A DNA stretch of 42,374 bases from Acidobacteriota bacterium (GTDB taxonomy: Bacteria; Acidobacteriota; Vicinamibacteria; Vicinamibacterales; CAVVIG01): NCBI GenBank assembly GCA_025463215.1, contig JAOBWF010000247.1, positions 1 through 42,374 on the forward strand, given 5' to 3'. The notes under the pieces are model-generated. The model had not been told where the DNA came from. It ran no database searches and worked only from the letters and a program-made list of their open reading frames with translations. The position numbers and the translations under genes were made by a program. Below are positions 17,555 through 24,024 of this stretch, piece after piece. Positions within the stretch are counted from its first letter, which is position 1; each line of letters opens with the position of its first letter.

Positions 17555-17583
17555 CTACCGCCGAGTTTTACCCTTGGCGGTAG
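17555..17583. other. Hairpin downstream of addA-like gene
   Basis: An 11-bp stem with one G-U pair: CTACCGCCGAG (17555-17565) with CTTGGCGGTAG (17573-17583), and a 7-base TTTTACC loop. It lies 40 bases after the addA-like stop and 58 before the next gene. No T-run follows, so it is at best a weak terminator or a 3'-end structure. The rest of the 127-base gap shows nothing else clear. Confidence 0.5.
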
Positions 17584-17641
17584 ATTCGGCCTTGTGTTGA
17601 TGGCATAGGATTCGCACTAGGACGGTCAGGGAGCGACGCCA

Positions 17642-17833
17642 ATGGCCGAACAGTTTCTGGAGGAGCAGATCAAACGGATCCGAGAAATGACCGAACAGGT
17701 TTCGCGCGTCCGCCCGCTCTGCGGCTACGAACTGCGGAACTATTTGTCCGAATTGAACGGCACCCCACGTCAGGAGCCGGCACCCGTCCGCAAGGGCAAC
17801 GGGCGCGGTTCTTCCCGCCGGCGCGGCCGGTAG
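17642..17833 (+). CDS. Small hypothetical protein with basic tail
   Basis: A 63-aa protein with AGGGAG (17628-17633) eight bases upstream of its ATG. Residues 1-40 form an amphipathic, probably coiled-coil helix (EEQIKRIREMTEQVSRVR, then a YELRNYL segment). Residues 45-63 are a flexible basic tail ending in SSRRRGR. No family recognised. The tail suggests nucleic-acid or acidic-protein binding; that is inference. It is separated from the addA-like gene by a hairpin, and from the next gene by 17 bases, so it may lead that transcript. Confidence 0.6.
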   Translation: MAEQFLEEQIKRIREMTEQVSRVRPLCGYELRNYLSELNGTPRQEPAPVRKGNGRGSSRRRGR

Positions 17834-17850
17834 GCAGGCAGCGGCCCCGC

Positions 17851-18924
17851 GTGCGTCTCACGTACGCGGCCGTCGTCCTGCTGGTGGTTGCGCTCTCCAG
17901 TTGCGCCCGTCATCAACCGCCCGCCTTCGATCCTCCGAATCTCGCCGATCTGTCGTGCCGCCAGGTCGTTCCGCCAACGGTCGAGCCACTGGCGTGGATC
18001 GCGACCGCCGACGTGGCAGGAGAGCGGGAGCTGTCGCGATGGTGCGAAACCGTGGGCGCCGTGTTCCTGCAGCCGCGCCCGATGGTGGTCGCGGACGAGC
18101 CGATCGATCGCCTGGCGATTGTGTCGTGGAATATCCATGAGAGCGGCGGCGACGTCGACGAACTGCTGCGGCAGCTGCGTTCGGGCGCATTCACGGGAGC
18201 GGTCCCGGTGCGCCACTTCGTGCTGCTGCTGCAAGAGGCAACCCGCAGCGACGACTCGATTCCGCTGCACGTCGCGCGCGGCTATCCCTCGCCGAGTGCG
18301 ATTGCGCCGCGCGGCGCGTCGCCGCCGGCGGAGGTCCACCGCATCGCCCGCGAAGGGCTCGCGGTGTTGTACGCGCCGTCCATGCGCAACGGTCCCGGCC
18401 GCGAGGATCGCGGCAACGTGATTGTGTCGACGCTGCCGCTGCGCGAGCCGCGGGTCATCGAACTGCCGCTCGAGCGGCAGCGCCGCGTCGCGGCGGTGGC
18501 CACGGTGGCGGGACGAACCAGCCGCGGCAGCGCGTGGCGGCTCGATCTCGCGGACGTGCACCTCGATACCGCGCTGGCGCTCGGGCACGGTGGTCCGTTC
18601 GCGGCGCGCCGGCGTCAGGCGACGGCGCTGCTCGACGCGCTGCGGCCGTCGATTGCCGCTGCGGGCGATGGCCGCGCCTTCGTGCTCGCCGGCGATCTCA
18701 ACACATGGATGGGGGACGGCGAGGCCGCGGTCGGCGTGCTGAGCGCCGCCTTTCCTGACACGCCGCCGGCCAACCGCTCGCCGACGTGGCGTGGGCCGCT
18801 CGGACTACACGCCACCCTGGATCATGTCTTCGTCCGCGGAACAGTATCGGCCTCCGCGGTCACGCGGCTGCCAAGCCGGTTGGGATCCGACCACTTCCCG
18901 CTGTTGACGGTGCTGCGCTTCTGA
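17851..18924 (+). CDS. Endonuclease/exonuclease/phosphatase-fold lipoprotein
   Basis: A 357-aa protein with a short hydrophobic leader ending in LSSC (Cys19), a plausible lipobox, so it is likely anchored outside the inner membrane. The EEP (DNase I-like) fold runs from about residue 88: IVSWNIHE (Asn94, the metal/phosphate-site Asn), LLLQEAT (metal-binding Glu), NVIVSTLPL, LADVHLD, GDLN (Asp282, Asn284) and the terminal SDHFPLL (Asp347, His348). All catalytic positions of the family are present, so it should be an active Mg-dependent phosphodiesterase. The substrate (nucleic acid, phospholipid or inositol phosphate) cannot be told. A GTG start is used. It is followed by a convergent two-gene operon. 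Confidence 0.85.
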   Translation: MRLTYAAVVLLVVALSSCARHQPPAFDPPNLADLSCRQVVPPTVEPLAWIATADVAGERELSRWCETVGAVFLQPRPMVVADEPIDRLAIVSWNIHESGGDVDELLRQLRSGAFTGAVPVRHFVLLLQEATRSDDSIPLHVARGYPSPSAIAPRGASPPAEVHRIAREGLAVLYAPSMRNGPGREDRGNVIVSTLPLREPRVIELPLERQRRVAAVATVAGRTSRGSAWRLDLADVHLDTALALGHGGPFAARRRQATALLDALRPSIAAAGDGRAFVLAGDLNTWMGDGEAAVGVLSAAFPDTPPANRSPTWRGPLGLHATLDHVFVRGTVSASAVTRLPSRLGSDHFPLLTVLRF

Positions 18925-19010
18925 GTGGGGAGAATGGTTCGCGTGATCGCCGTGCGACGTGGCCGGCGGTCGGTCGCGATCGAGCCTCGAACGGCGGGCG
19001 CGCGGGCGAG

Positions 19011-19045
19011 GGCGGCCGGCGCGACGTTCGCGTCGCACCGCCGCC
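19011..19045. terminator. Two-tier hairpin between convergent genes (possible bidirectional terminator)
   Basis: GGCGGC (19011-19016) pairs with GCCGCC (19040-19045), and inside this GCGACG (19021-19026) pairs with CGTCGC (19031-19036) around a TTCG tetraloop. It lies in the 155-base gap between the EEP-fold gene and the reverse-strand operon. There is no T-run on either side, so termination is only suspected. I see no other feature in the gap. Confidence 0.4.
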
Positions 19046-19079
19046 CGCTCACGCTAGCGCGTGGATCGCGATGCGGCGT

Positions 19080-19169
19080 TCAGCGGCCGCACGCAGCGTG
19101 CCCGACGACGTACCAGATCGCGATCACGGAAAAGGGCACTCCAAGCAACCACGCGGCGATATAACGCAT
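19080..19169 (-). CDS. Very small membrane protein, about 29 aa
   Basis: A 29-codon ORF: an N-terminal MRYIAAWLLGVPF followed by a hydrophobic VIAIWYVVGH stretch and a short AACGR end, i.e. one membrane helix with a basic N-terminus. GGAGGTT on this strand (19180-19174) lies six bases from the ATG at 19169; another ATG directly before it (19172) overlaps the stop of the upstream gene (TGATG). The strong ribosome-binding site, coupling and clean transmembrane composition support it despite its size. Short single-helix proteins of this look are common in bacteria but their role is mostly unknown. Confidence 0.6.
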   Translation of the reverse strand: MRYIAAWLLGVPFSVIAIWYVVGHAACGR

Positions 19170-19171
19170 CA

Positions 19172-19459
19172 TCAACCTCCGGATGATGCATGAGCAAGCG
19201 TCGCGCCAATCACCGATTCAAATCCCTCGAGCATCCACCCTTCCGCGATCAGGACCCGCTCGATCGCGGCGTGCCGCTGGAACGCCTGCATCGCATCATC
19301 GAACACTTCCTTCGTCGTGCGATGGAGGTCCCACGGCGGGTTGAGCCGGAGCTCGTATGCCGAGTCGTCACTGTTGAGGCCGAGCTCGCAGATGACGGTG
19401 TCTTCGGCGCGGCGGAAGGTCCATCGAAGTATGCGGCTCTCAGGGACGCACATGGTCAT
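19172..19459 (-). CDS. Hypothetical protein of about 95 aa
   Basis: A small cytosolic-looking protein. The start is set at the ATG at 19459 (MTMCVPESRILRW); the frame is open to 19504, giving 110 aa. It has a predicted beta-rich first half (ILRWTFRRAEDTVICELGL, YELRLNPPW) and a helical second half (TTKEVFDDAMQAFQRHAAIERVLIAEGW). No family recognised. It begins divergently to the histidine kinase across an AT-richer gap and overlaps or abuts the 29-aa membrane peptide downstream. Composition that is less GC-extreme than its neighbours, plus normal amino-acid makeup, supports real coding. Confidence 0.65.
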   Translation of the reverse strand: MTMCVPESRILRWTFRRAEDTVICELGLNSDDSAYELRLNPPWDLHRTTKEVFDDAMQAFQRHAAIERVLIAEGWMLEGFESVIGATLAHASSGG

Positions 19460-19577
19460 AGTCGGAACCTGCTTTCGCAAACTGGGTACCACATCCATAT
19501 TCACGAAATTGCTTTATAGACGCGCACGTGCCCAGCTATATGTGTCTTGACCGGGAACTCATCCATATGGTCCGCAT

Positions 19578-19583
19578 TAGAAT
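19578..19583 (+). promoter_or_regulatory. -10-like element before the hybrid histidine kinase
   Basis: TAGAAT ends 9 bases before the kinase ATG, in an unusually AT-rich stretch (19500-19592). A TTGACC at 19547-19552 is 25 bases from it, too far for a normal sigma-70 promoter. No Shine-Dalgarno sequence precedes the ATG, so a leaderless or near-leaderless mRNA is possible. Confidence 0.35.
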
Positions 19584-19592
19584 CTATTCATC

Positions 19593-21890
19593 ATGACTGA
19601 GGCGGTCAGCGAGCTCGAACGCCTCCAGCGCGCCCTTGCCGCCGCCGAGCAGCGGCAGGCCGATCTCGAGCAACGGCTGCTGGCGCTGGTGGCCGCGTCG
19701 GGCACCCTGTTCGGCTCGCCGACGATCGACGACGTCCTGCCCGGCGTTGTCCTGCTGGCTCGGACCCTGATTCCCGCCGACGGCTACGCGCTCTGGCGCT
19801 TCGACGTCGCCGCGAAACGGTGGCACATCGGCGCGTCGGCCGGCGTCTCCGAGACCTTTACCGACCGCATCGTCGGCACCTACCTCGGCGATCAGGTATC
19901 GACGATCCCGTTTTCCGAGCCGCTGGTCGCCGAGTCGGTCCACACCGTCCCGATGCTCGCCGAGCGCGTCGACGCGTATCGCGCCGAAGGGATCGAGTCG
20001 ATGCTCGCGGTGCCGCTGCAGATCGCGGGGCACGCGACCGGCACGCTCGTCTTCTACTTCCGCACCCGGCACGAATTCAGCGACATCGAGGTCCAGACCT
20101 CGCGCGCGCTGGCCAACCTGGCCGCGGCCGCGATCACGACCGCGGAGCTGTACGAGCTGCAGCAGGTCAGCCGCGAGCGCGCGGAGCTCGCCAATCGGCA
20201 GGCGGCATTTCTGTCGGAGGCGAGCGCGGCGCTCGGGAGCTCGCTCGACTACGCAGCGACGCTGCGCACGGTCGCCGAGCTCGCGGTGCCGCACATCGCG
20301 GACTGGTGCGCGGTCGACATCGTCGACGAGCAGGGACGGGTGCAGCGCCTTGCGGTCGCGCACGTCGATCCGGCGCGGATCGAGCTCGCCCGGACGCTGC
20401 AGGATCGCTATCCGGACGACCCCGATGCGCGCGGCGGCATCCGTCAGGTGATCCGGACCGCCACGCCGATGATGTATCCCGCGATCACGGATGCGATGCT
20501 GGTCGCGAGCGCGCGCGACCCCGAGCACCTGCGGGCGATGCGCGCGCTGTCGATCGCGTCGGTGATCATGGTGCCGCTCGCGGCCCATGGCCGCACCTTC
20601 GGCGCCCTGACCTTCGTGCACGCCGAGTCGGGCCGCACCTATACCGACGCCGATTTCCGCTTCCTCCAGGACGTCGCGTATCGCTCGGCGCTCGCGGTTG
20701 AAAACGCGCGCGCCTACGCGCAGGTCAATGCCGCGAACCGCGCCAAGGACGAGTTCCTCGCGACCCTGTCGCACGAGCTGCGCACGCCGCTGAACGCCGT
20801 GCTCGGCTGGTCGCGCATGCTGCGCGACGGGACGATCAGCCCGGGCAAGATGCCGCGGGCGCTCGAAGTGATCGAGCGCAACGCCGTCGCCCAGCTCGAT
20901 CTGGTCGAAGACCTGCTCGACCTGTCGCGGATCATCACCGGCAAGTTCCGCCTCAACGTCGGGCCGGTGGATCTCGAGGCGGCGATTGCGGCCGCGATCG
21001 AGGCGATTCAGCCGGCGGCCGCCGCCAAGGGGATCACGATTGCCATTGGCGGTGAGGACGGGTCCGGCGTGATGATCGGCGACGGCGCGCGGCTGCAACA
21101 GGCGGTCTGGAACCTGCTTGCGAACGCGATCAAGTTCACGCCCGCCGGCGGCCGGGTCGCGGTGTCGCGCCAGCGGCGCGACGCCGACATCGAGATCGAG
21201 GTCGCCGACAACGGCGAAGGCATCGATCCGGCGGTGCTGCCGTTCGTGTTCGACCGCTTCCGCCAGGCCGACAGCGGTACCACGCGCACCCATATGGGCC
21301 TCGGTCTCGGCCTCGCGATCGTGCGCCACATCGTCGAGCTGCACGGCGGCCGCGTCAGTGTGACGAGCGGCGGCAAAGGGCAGGGCTCGACGTTCCGCCT
21401 GTCGCTGCCGATGGTGCCGGTCCAGCACGCGGCGGTCGCGGATCCTGGGCGCACCAGGGACTCGGCGCCCAACCGTGCGACACCGGTCCTCCTCACCGGC
21501 CTCCGTATCCTGATCGTCGACGACGACCAGGACGCGCGCGAGCTGATCACGGAGGTGCTGCGATCGCGCGGCGCCGAGGTCACGGCGGCGGCCTCGGCGG
21601 CGGACGCGCGAGAGGCCTTCGATCGCGAGCCGCCCGACGTGATGTTGAGCGACATCGCCATGCCGGGGCATGACGGGCTGGAGCTGATTCGCGCGGTTCG
21701 CGGGCGGCCGGCGGCGGCCGGCGGCCGCGTGCCGGCGATCGCCCTGACCGCCTACGCGCGCGACGAGGATCGGGAGCGGTCGTTGGTCGCCGGCTTCGAC
21801 GCCCACATGGCGAAGCCGGTCGATCTCGACGCACTCGTGACGACGGTGGCGAGGCTGGCGAAGGTGAAAGCTAAGGACGCGCGGACGTAG
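19593..21890 (+). CDS. Soluble hybrid histidine kinase with two GAF domains and a receiver
   Basis: A 765-aa sensor kinase without membrane segments or signal peptide. Order: short coiled coil (LERLQRALAAAEQRQADLE), GAF 1 (about 38-190), GAF 2 (about 205-375), HisKA with SHELRTPLN (phospho-acceptor His394), HATPase with NLLANAIKFTP (N box), DNGEGIDP (G1) and GLGLGLAIV (G2), then a receiver domain with VDDDQDARE and Asp687 in LSDIAMPG. All catalytic boxes are intact. GAF domains bind small ligands or chromophores; which one cannot be told. No separate response regulator or output gene lies nearby, so its partner is elsewhere or it works through the fused receiver. The 3' end overlaps the convergent M23 gene by 20 bases. 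Confidence 0.92.
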   Translation: MTEAVSELERLQRALAAAEQRQADLEQRLLALVAASGTLFGSPTIDDVLPGVVLLARTLIPADGYALWRFDVAAKRWHIGASAGVSETFTDRIVGTYLGDQVSTIPFSEPLVAESVHTVPMLAERVDAYRAEGIESMLAVPLQIAGHATGTLVFYFRTRHEFSDIEVQTSRALANLAAAAITTAELYELQQVSRERAELANRQAAFLSEASAALGSSLDYAATLRTVAELAVPHIADWCAVDIVDEQGRVQRLAVAHVDPARIELARTLQDRYPDDPDARGGIRQVIRTATPMMYPAITDAMLVASARDPEHLRAMRALSIASVIMVPLAAHGRTFGALTFVHAESGRTYTDADFRFLQDVAYRSALAVENARAYAQVNAANRAKDEFLATLSHELRTPLNAVLGWSRMLRDGTISPGKMPRALEVIERNAVAQLDLVEDLLDLSRIITGKFRLNVGPVDLEAAIAAAIEAIQPAAAAKGITIAIGGEDGSGVMIGDGARLQQAVWNLLANAIKFTPAGGRVAVSRQRRDADIEIEVADNGEGIDPAVLPFVFDRFRQADSGTTRTHMGLGLGLAIVRHIVELHGGRVSVTSGGKGQGSTFRLSLPMVPVQHAAVADPGRTRDSAPNRATPVLLTGLRILIVDDDQDARELITEVLRSRGAEVTAAASAADAREAFDREPPDVMLSDIAMPGHDGLELIRAVRGRPAAAGGRVPAIALTAYARDEDRERSLVAGFDAHMAKPVDLDALVTTVARLAKVKAKDART

Positions 21891-22731
21891 GCGCCGCGGT
21901 TCCGAGCAGCGCCAGCAGCGACAGCGGATCGATCCGCGCGGTGCCGGCGCGAACCGCCCAGTGGAGATGAGGGCCGGTGACGCGGCCGGTCGCGCCGACG
22001 CGTCCGAGCACCTCGCCCGGCGCGACGACGTCCCCTTCGTGCACGTCTATCGCGGAGAGATGCGCCAGCATCGAAAAGAGACCGAGGCCGTGATCGATGA
22101 TCACGGTGTTTCCCGAAAAGTACAGGCTGCGTGCGACCACGACGCGGCCGGCGTTGGGCGCATGGATCGGCGTGCCGGCGGGGCTGAGAAAATCGGCGCC
22201 GCCGTGAGCGTTGCGCGGCTTGCCGTTGAACACACTGCGCGTGCCGAACGCGCTGTTGGCCTCGTGCGGCACCGGGCGGACAAACGGTGCTGTCCACAGC
22301 CGCTCCGGTGCCGGCGCGGCATAGACGCCAGCGAGCAGCGCCGCCTCGCGATCGATCCGCGCCTGCTCGGACGGCGGCGGGGTGACGAACGCCTCGTTCA
22401 CCGTCAGCCTTCGCGTGCGGAAGACCCGCGGCTCGACGACGAGGTCGTAGCCACCCTGGGCGGCGCGCGCATCGACCGTCACCCGATAGGTCCCCGGCTT
22501 GGCATCGAGATCGATGCCGACCAGTGCCCGCCACGTGCGCTCGCCGTCGCGATACGCGGCGACGTCGTGATCGAAGGCCCGCACGTGGATCGACCCCGCT
22601 CCCGCCGGCGCGCCGATGGACAGCACGACGAGCTCGCCGGGCTGCACGGATCGCGAGCGCGCCGCGATCGAGATCGCCGGCTGCGCCGCGCCGATCGACA
22701 TCACGAGGACGAGGGTGGCGGCGTGGATCAC
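21871..22731 (-). CDS. M23 family (LytM-type) secreted metallopeptidase
   Basis: A 286-aa exported protein. A leader (TLVLVMSIGAAQPA) precedes an Ig-like beta domain (about 25-110). The C-terminal peptidase has AHGGADF (His176, Asp180), MLAHLS (His224) and GPHLHW (His255, His257), the full HxxxD / HxH zinc and catalytic set of M23 enzymes. GRVVVA and GEVLGRVGATGR give the lysostaphin-like beta core. Such enzymes cut peptidoglycan cross-bridges or act in cell separation. A GTG start is used (22731), with AGGA about 7 bases upstream. The VWA gene lies 89 bases upstream on the same strand, so they may share a transcript. Confidence 0.9.
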   Translation of the reverse strand: MIHAATLVLVMSIGAAQPAISIAARSRSVQPGELVVLSIGAPAGAGSIHVRAFDHDVAAYRDGERTWRALVGIDLDAKPGTYRVTVDARAAQGGYDLVVEPRVFRTRRLTVNEAFVTPPPSEQARIDREAALLAGVYAAPAPERLWTAPFVRPVPHEANSAFGTRSVFNGKPRNAHGGADFLSPAGTPIHAPNAGRVVVARSLYFSGNTVIIDHGLGLFSMLAHLSAIDVHEGDVVAPGEVLGRVGATGRVTGPHLHWAVRAGTARIDPLSLLALLGTAAPTSARP

Positions 22732-22820
22732 CGGCTGATCCTACAGGGTGAGCGCCCGGATCCGGGACGAGATCGACAGGCCACATCGTCGGGCCGGTGT
22801 TCCCGACATGATTGGCTCGG

Positions 22821-23759
22821 TCAATAGTTGCTCCGCTTGCGGGCCGCCGTCGCGACGTAGCCCTGGCGGGCGCGGACGCGGTCGTCGGAGCCGGCAATCC
22901 GGACGCGCAGGCTGTGATACTGGCCGTCGGGGCCCCGCGGCGGCGTGTAGCCGAGCACGTACTGGCTGTTCAACTCCTCGGCGATGCGCGCCGCGGCGTC
23001 TTCGATGTCGGCCGAGCTCTGGACGATCTCGGTGCGGCCGCCGGTCTCGCTGGTGATCTCGCGCAGCGCCGCCGGGTTGACGCGGGTGTTGATCGGCTGA
23101 CGGTCCGGCGAATCGATCGCGATCGCGTAGACGAACGTGTCGCTGCGCCGCAGCGCCGGGCGCAGCTCGCGGATCGTGGCCGTGCTCGCGGTGTCGGCGC
23201 CGTCGGAGATCACCAGCAGCGCGGCGCGCTGGCGCGTGCGCTTCTCGATCAGCGGCAGCGCGTCGAGGATCGCATCGTAGATCGCGGTGCCGCCCGAGGG
23301 GCGCAGGCCGGCGAGCGCGTGGCGCACGTCTCCCTGCTCGCGCGTCCAGCCGGTCAGCGCCCGCGGCCGGTGGTTGAACGCCATCACGAAGAATTCGTCG
23401 GCCGGATCGAGCAGGTCGAAGAGGAAGGTGTCGACCGCGGCGCGGGCATCATCCATCCGCTTGCCGAACATGCTGTCGCTGATGTCGAGCAGCACGCCGA
23501 GGCCGATCGGGACCCGTTCGCGCGTGAACTGCGTCACCGTCTGGAGCACGCCGTCCTCGAACACTTCGAATCTGTCGCGCGATAGCCCGGTGACCGGGTG
23601 GCCGTCGCGATCGGTGACCGTCGCGGTGATGCTGGTGATCTCGATGCCGGACTGGAACAGGCGGCTGTCGCTGACCGGCGGCTGCTGCGCCACCAGCCGC
23701 GCCGCGGCGAGGGCGGCGACTGCGAAGATGACGGCCGGCCGCGGCAGATGCGCGCGCAC
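22821..23759 (-). CDS. VWFA-related exported protein (acidobacterial type)
   Basis: A 312-aa protein with a signal peptide (residues 1-24, ending LVAQ). An N-terminal beta segment (ITSITATVTDRDGHPVTGL, then DRFEVFEDG) is typical of the VWFA-related proteins abundant in Acidobacteriota. The von Willebrand A domain has a complete MIDAS: DISDS (Asp92, Ser94, Ser96), Thr158 in SGGTAIYD and Asp186 in VISDGAD. The C-terminus (ELNSQYVLGYTPP) is also characteristic of that family. MIDAS domains bind a divalent metal and mediate protein contacts in the periplasm or at the surface; the partner is unknown. The GTG start at 23759 is chosen because the leader follows directly. Confidence 0.9.
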   Translation of the reverse strand: MRAHLPRPAVIFAVAALAAARLVAQQPPVSDSRLFQSGIEITSITATVTDRDGHPVTGLSRDRFEVFEDGVLQTVTQFTRERVPIGLGVLLDISDSMFGKRMDDARAAVDTFLFDLLDPADEFFVMAFNHRPRALTGWTREQGDVRHALAGLRPSGGTAIYDAILDALPLIEKRTRQRAALLVISDGADTASTATIRELRPALRRSDTFVYAIAIDSPDRQPINTRVNPAALREITSETGGRTEIVQSSADIEDAAARIAEELNSQYVLGYTPPRGPDGQYHSLRVRIAGSDDRVRARQGYVATAARKRSNY

Positions 23760-23799
23760 CCTTCATCGTAGCGCACCGATTGCGCGGCGCCGCGCCGAT

Positions 23800-23829
23800 T
23801 TGACAGCGCGCCATGTTCTCGACGATAAA
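23800..23829 (+). promoter_or_regulatory. Sigma-70-type promoter for the redoxin leader
   Basis: A perfect -35 TTGACA (23800-23805), an 18-base spacer and GATAAA (23824-23829) as -10. Transcription would begin near 23836, three bases before the leader-peptide ATG. It is one of the two best consensus promoters in the window. Confidence 0.7.
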
Positions 23830-23838
23830 TGTGCAGGC

Positions 23839-23934
23839 ATGAACGTGTTTCGCTGTTGCGGATGCTCGTGTTGGATGGCCGGAGCCTGCTCCGGCCTGCC
23901 CAGAGCTGCGTCCGCGGAACTCGTGCCCAGGTAA
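23839..23934 (+). CDS. Cysteine-rich leader peptide of 31 codons
   Basis: The ORF begins MNVFRCCGCSCWMAG and carries Cys at codons 6, 7, 9, 11 and 17, then ends in an unremarkable SGLPRAASAELVPR tail and a TAA. Its ATG is 9 bases after the -10 hexamer and has no usable Shine-Dalgarno sequence, so it would be read as a leaderless message. It ends 45 bases before an intrinsic terminator that itself ends just upstream of the redoxin ribosome-binding site. Peptide, position and RNA folds resemble ribosome-mediated attenuators that sense cysteine supply, or the copper-responsive Cys-containing upstream ORFs known in some proteobacteria. Function is inference; the ORF and its cysteines are seen. 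Confidence 0.55.
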   Translation: MNVFRCCGCSCWMAGACSGLPRAASAELVPR

Positions 23935-23978
23935 CCGATCGTCGACCGCAGGCACGACCCCGTTCAGCTCGAGAGCAG

Positions 23979-24007
23979 GCCCGGAAGGTTCATCCTTTCG
24001 GGCTTTT
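23979..24007 (+). terminator. Intrinsic terminator in the redoxin leader (attenuator)
   Basis: GCCCGGAAGG (23979-23988), a 5-base loop, and CCTTTCGGGC (23994-24003): ten pairs with one G-U, followed at once by TTTT. The redoxin ribosome-binding site AGGAG begins 8 bases later (24015). A terminator between promoter and gene, with no gene but a leader peptide before it, is the arrangement of a transcription attenuator. Confidence 0.75.
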
Positions 24008-24024
24008 GTATTTCAGGAGAGTTC

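Larger units (their letters stand above)
23836..24008 (+). ncRNA. Structured attenuator-like 5' leader of the redoxin operon
   Basis: Several exact pairings can be read. Outer stem: GCGGATGC (23858-23865) with GCGTCCGC (23908-23915), one G-U. Hairpin 1: GGCCGGAG (23877-23884) with CTCCGGCC (23889-23896). Stem 2: TCGTGCC (23921-23927) with GGCACGA (23951-23957). The terminator is at 23979-24007. An alternative pairing joins TCCGGCCTG (23890-23898) with CAGGCCCGGA (23976-23985), nine pairs and one bulge, and would break both hairpin 1 and the terminator. The 5' arm of the outer stem covers the Cys codons. It does not match any riboswitch class I know. Confidence 0.5.

Noticed and set aside
18925-19164. 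79-codon forward open frame after the EEP-fold gene
   Set aside because: Arg/Ala-rich, spans a strong hairpin and lies antisense to the better supported 29-aa ORF.
19547-19583. TTGACC and TAGAAT as one sigma-70 promoter
   Set aside because: The spacing is 25 bases, too long; only the -10-like hexamer is kept.
23877-23896. Hairpin 1 as a REP-like dispersed palindrome only
   Set aside because: Possible, since GC palindromes recur in the window, but its 3' arm pairs well with the terminator 5' arm and it lies in the leader ORF, so it is treated as part of the attenuator.
23836-24008. Assignment of the redoxin leader to a known riboswitch, 6S or SRP RNA
   Set aside because: None of the consensus elements I know (B12 box, TPP, c-di-GMP, SRP tip) can be found; a leader-peptide attenuator fits better.
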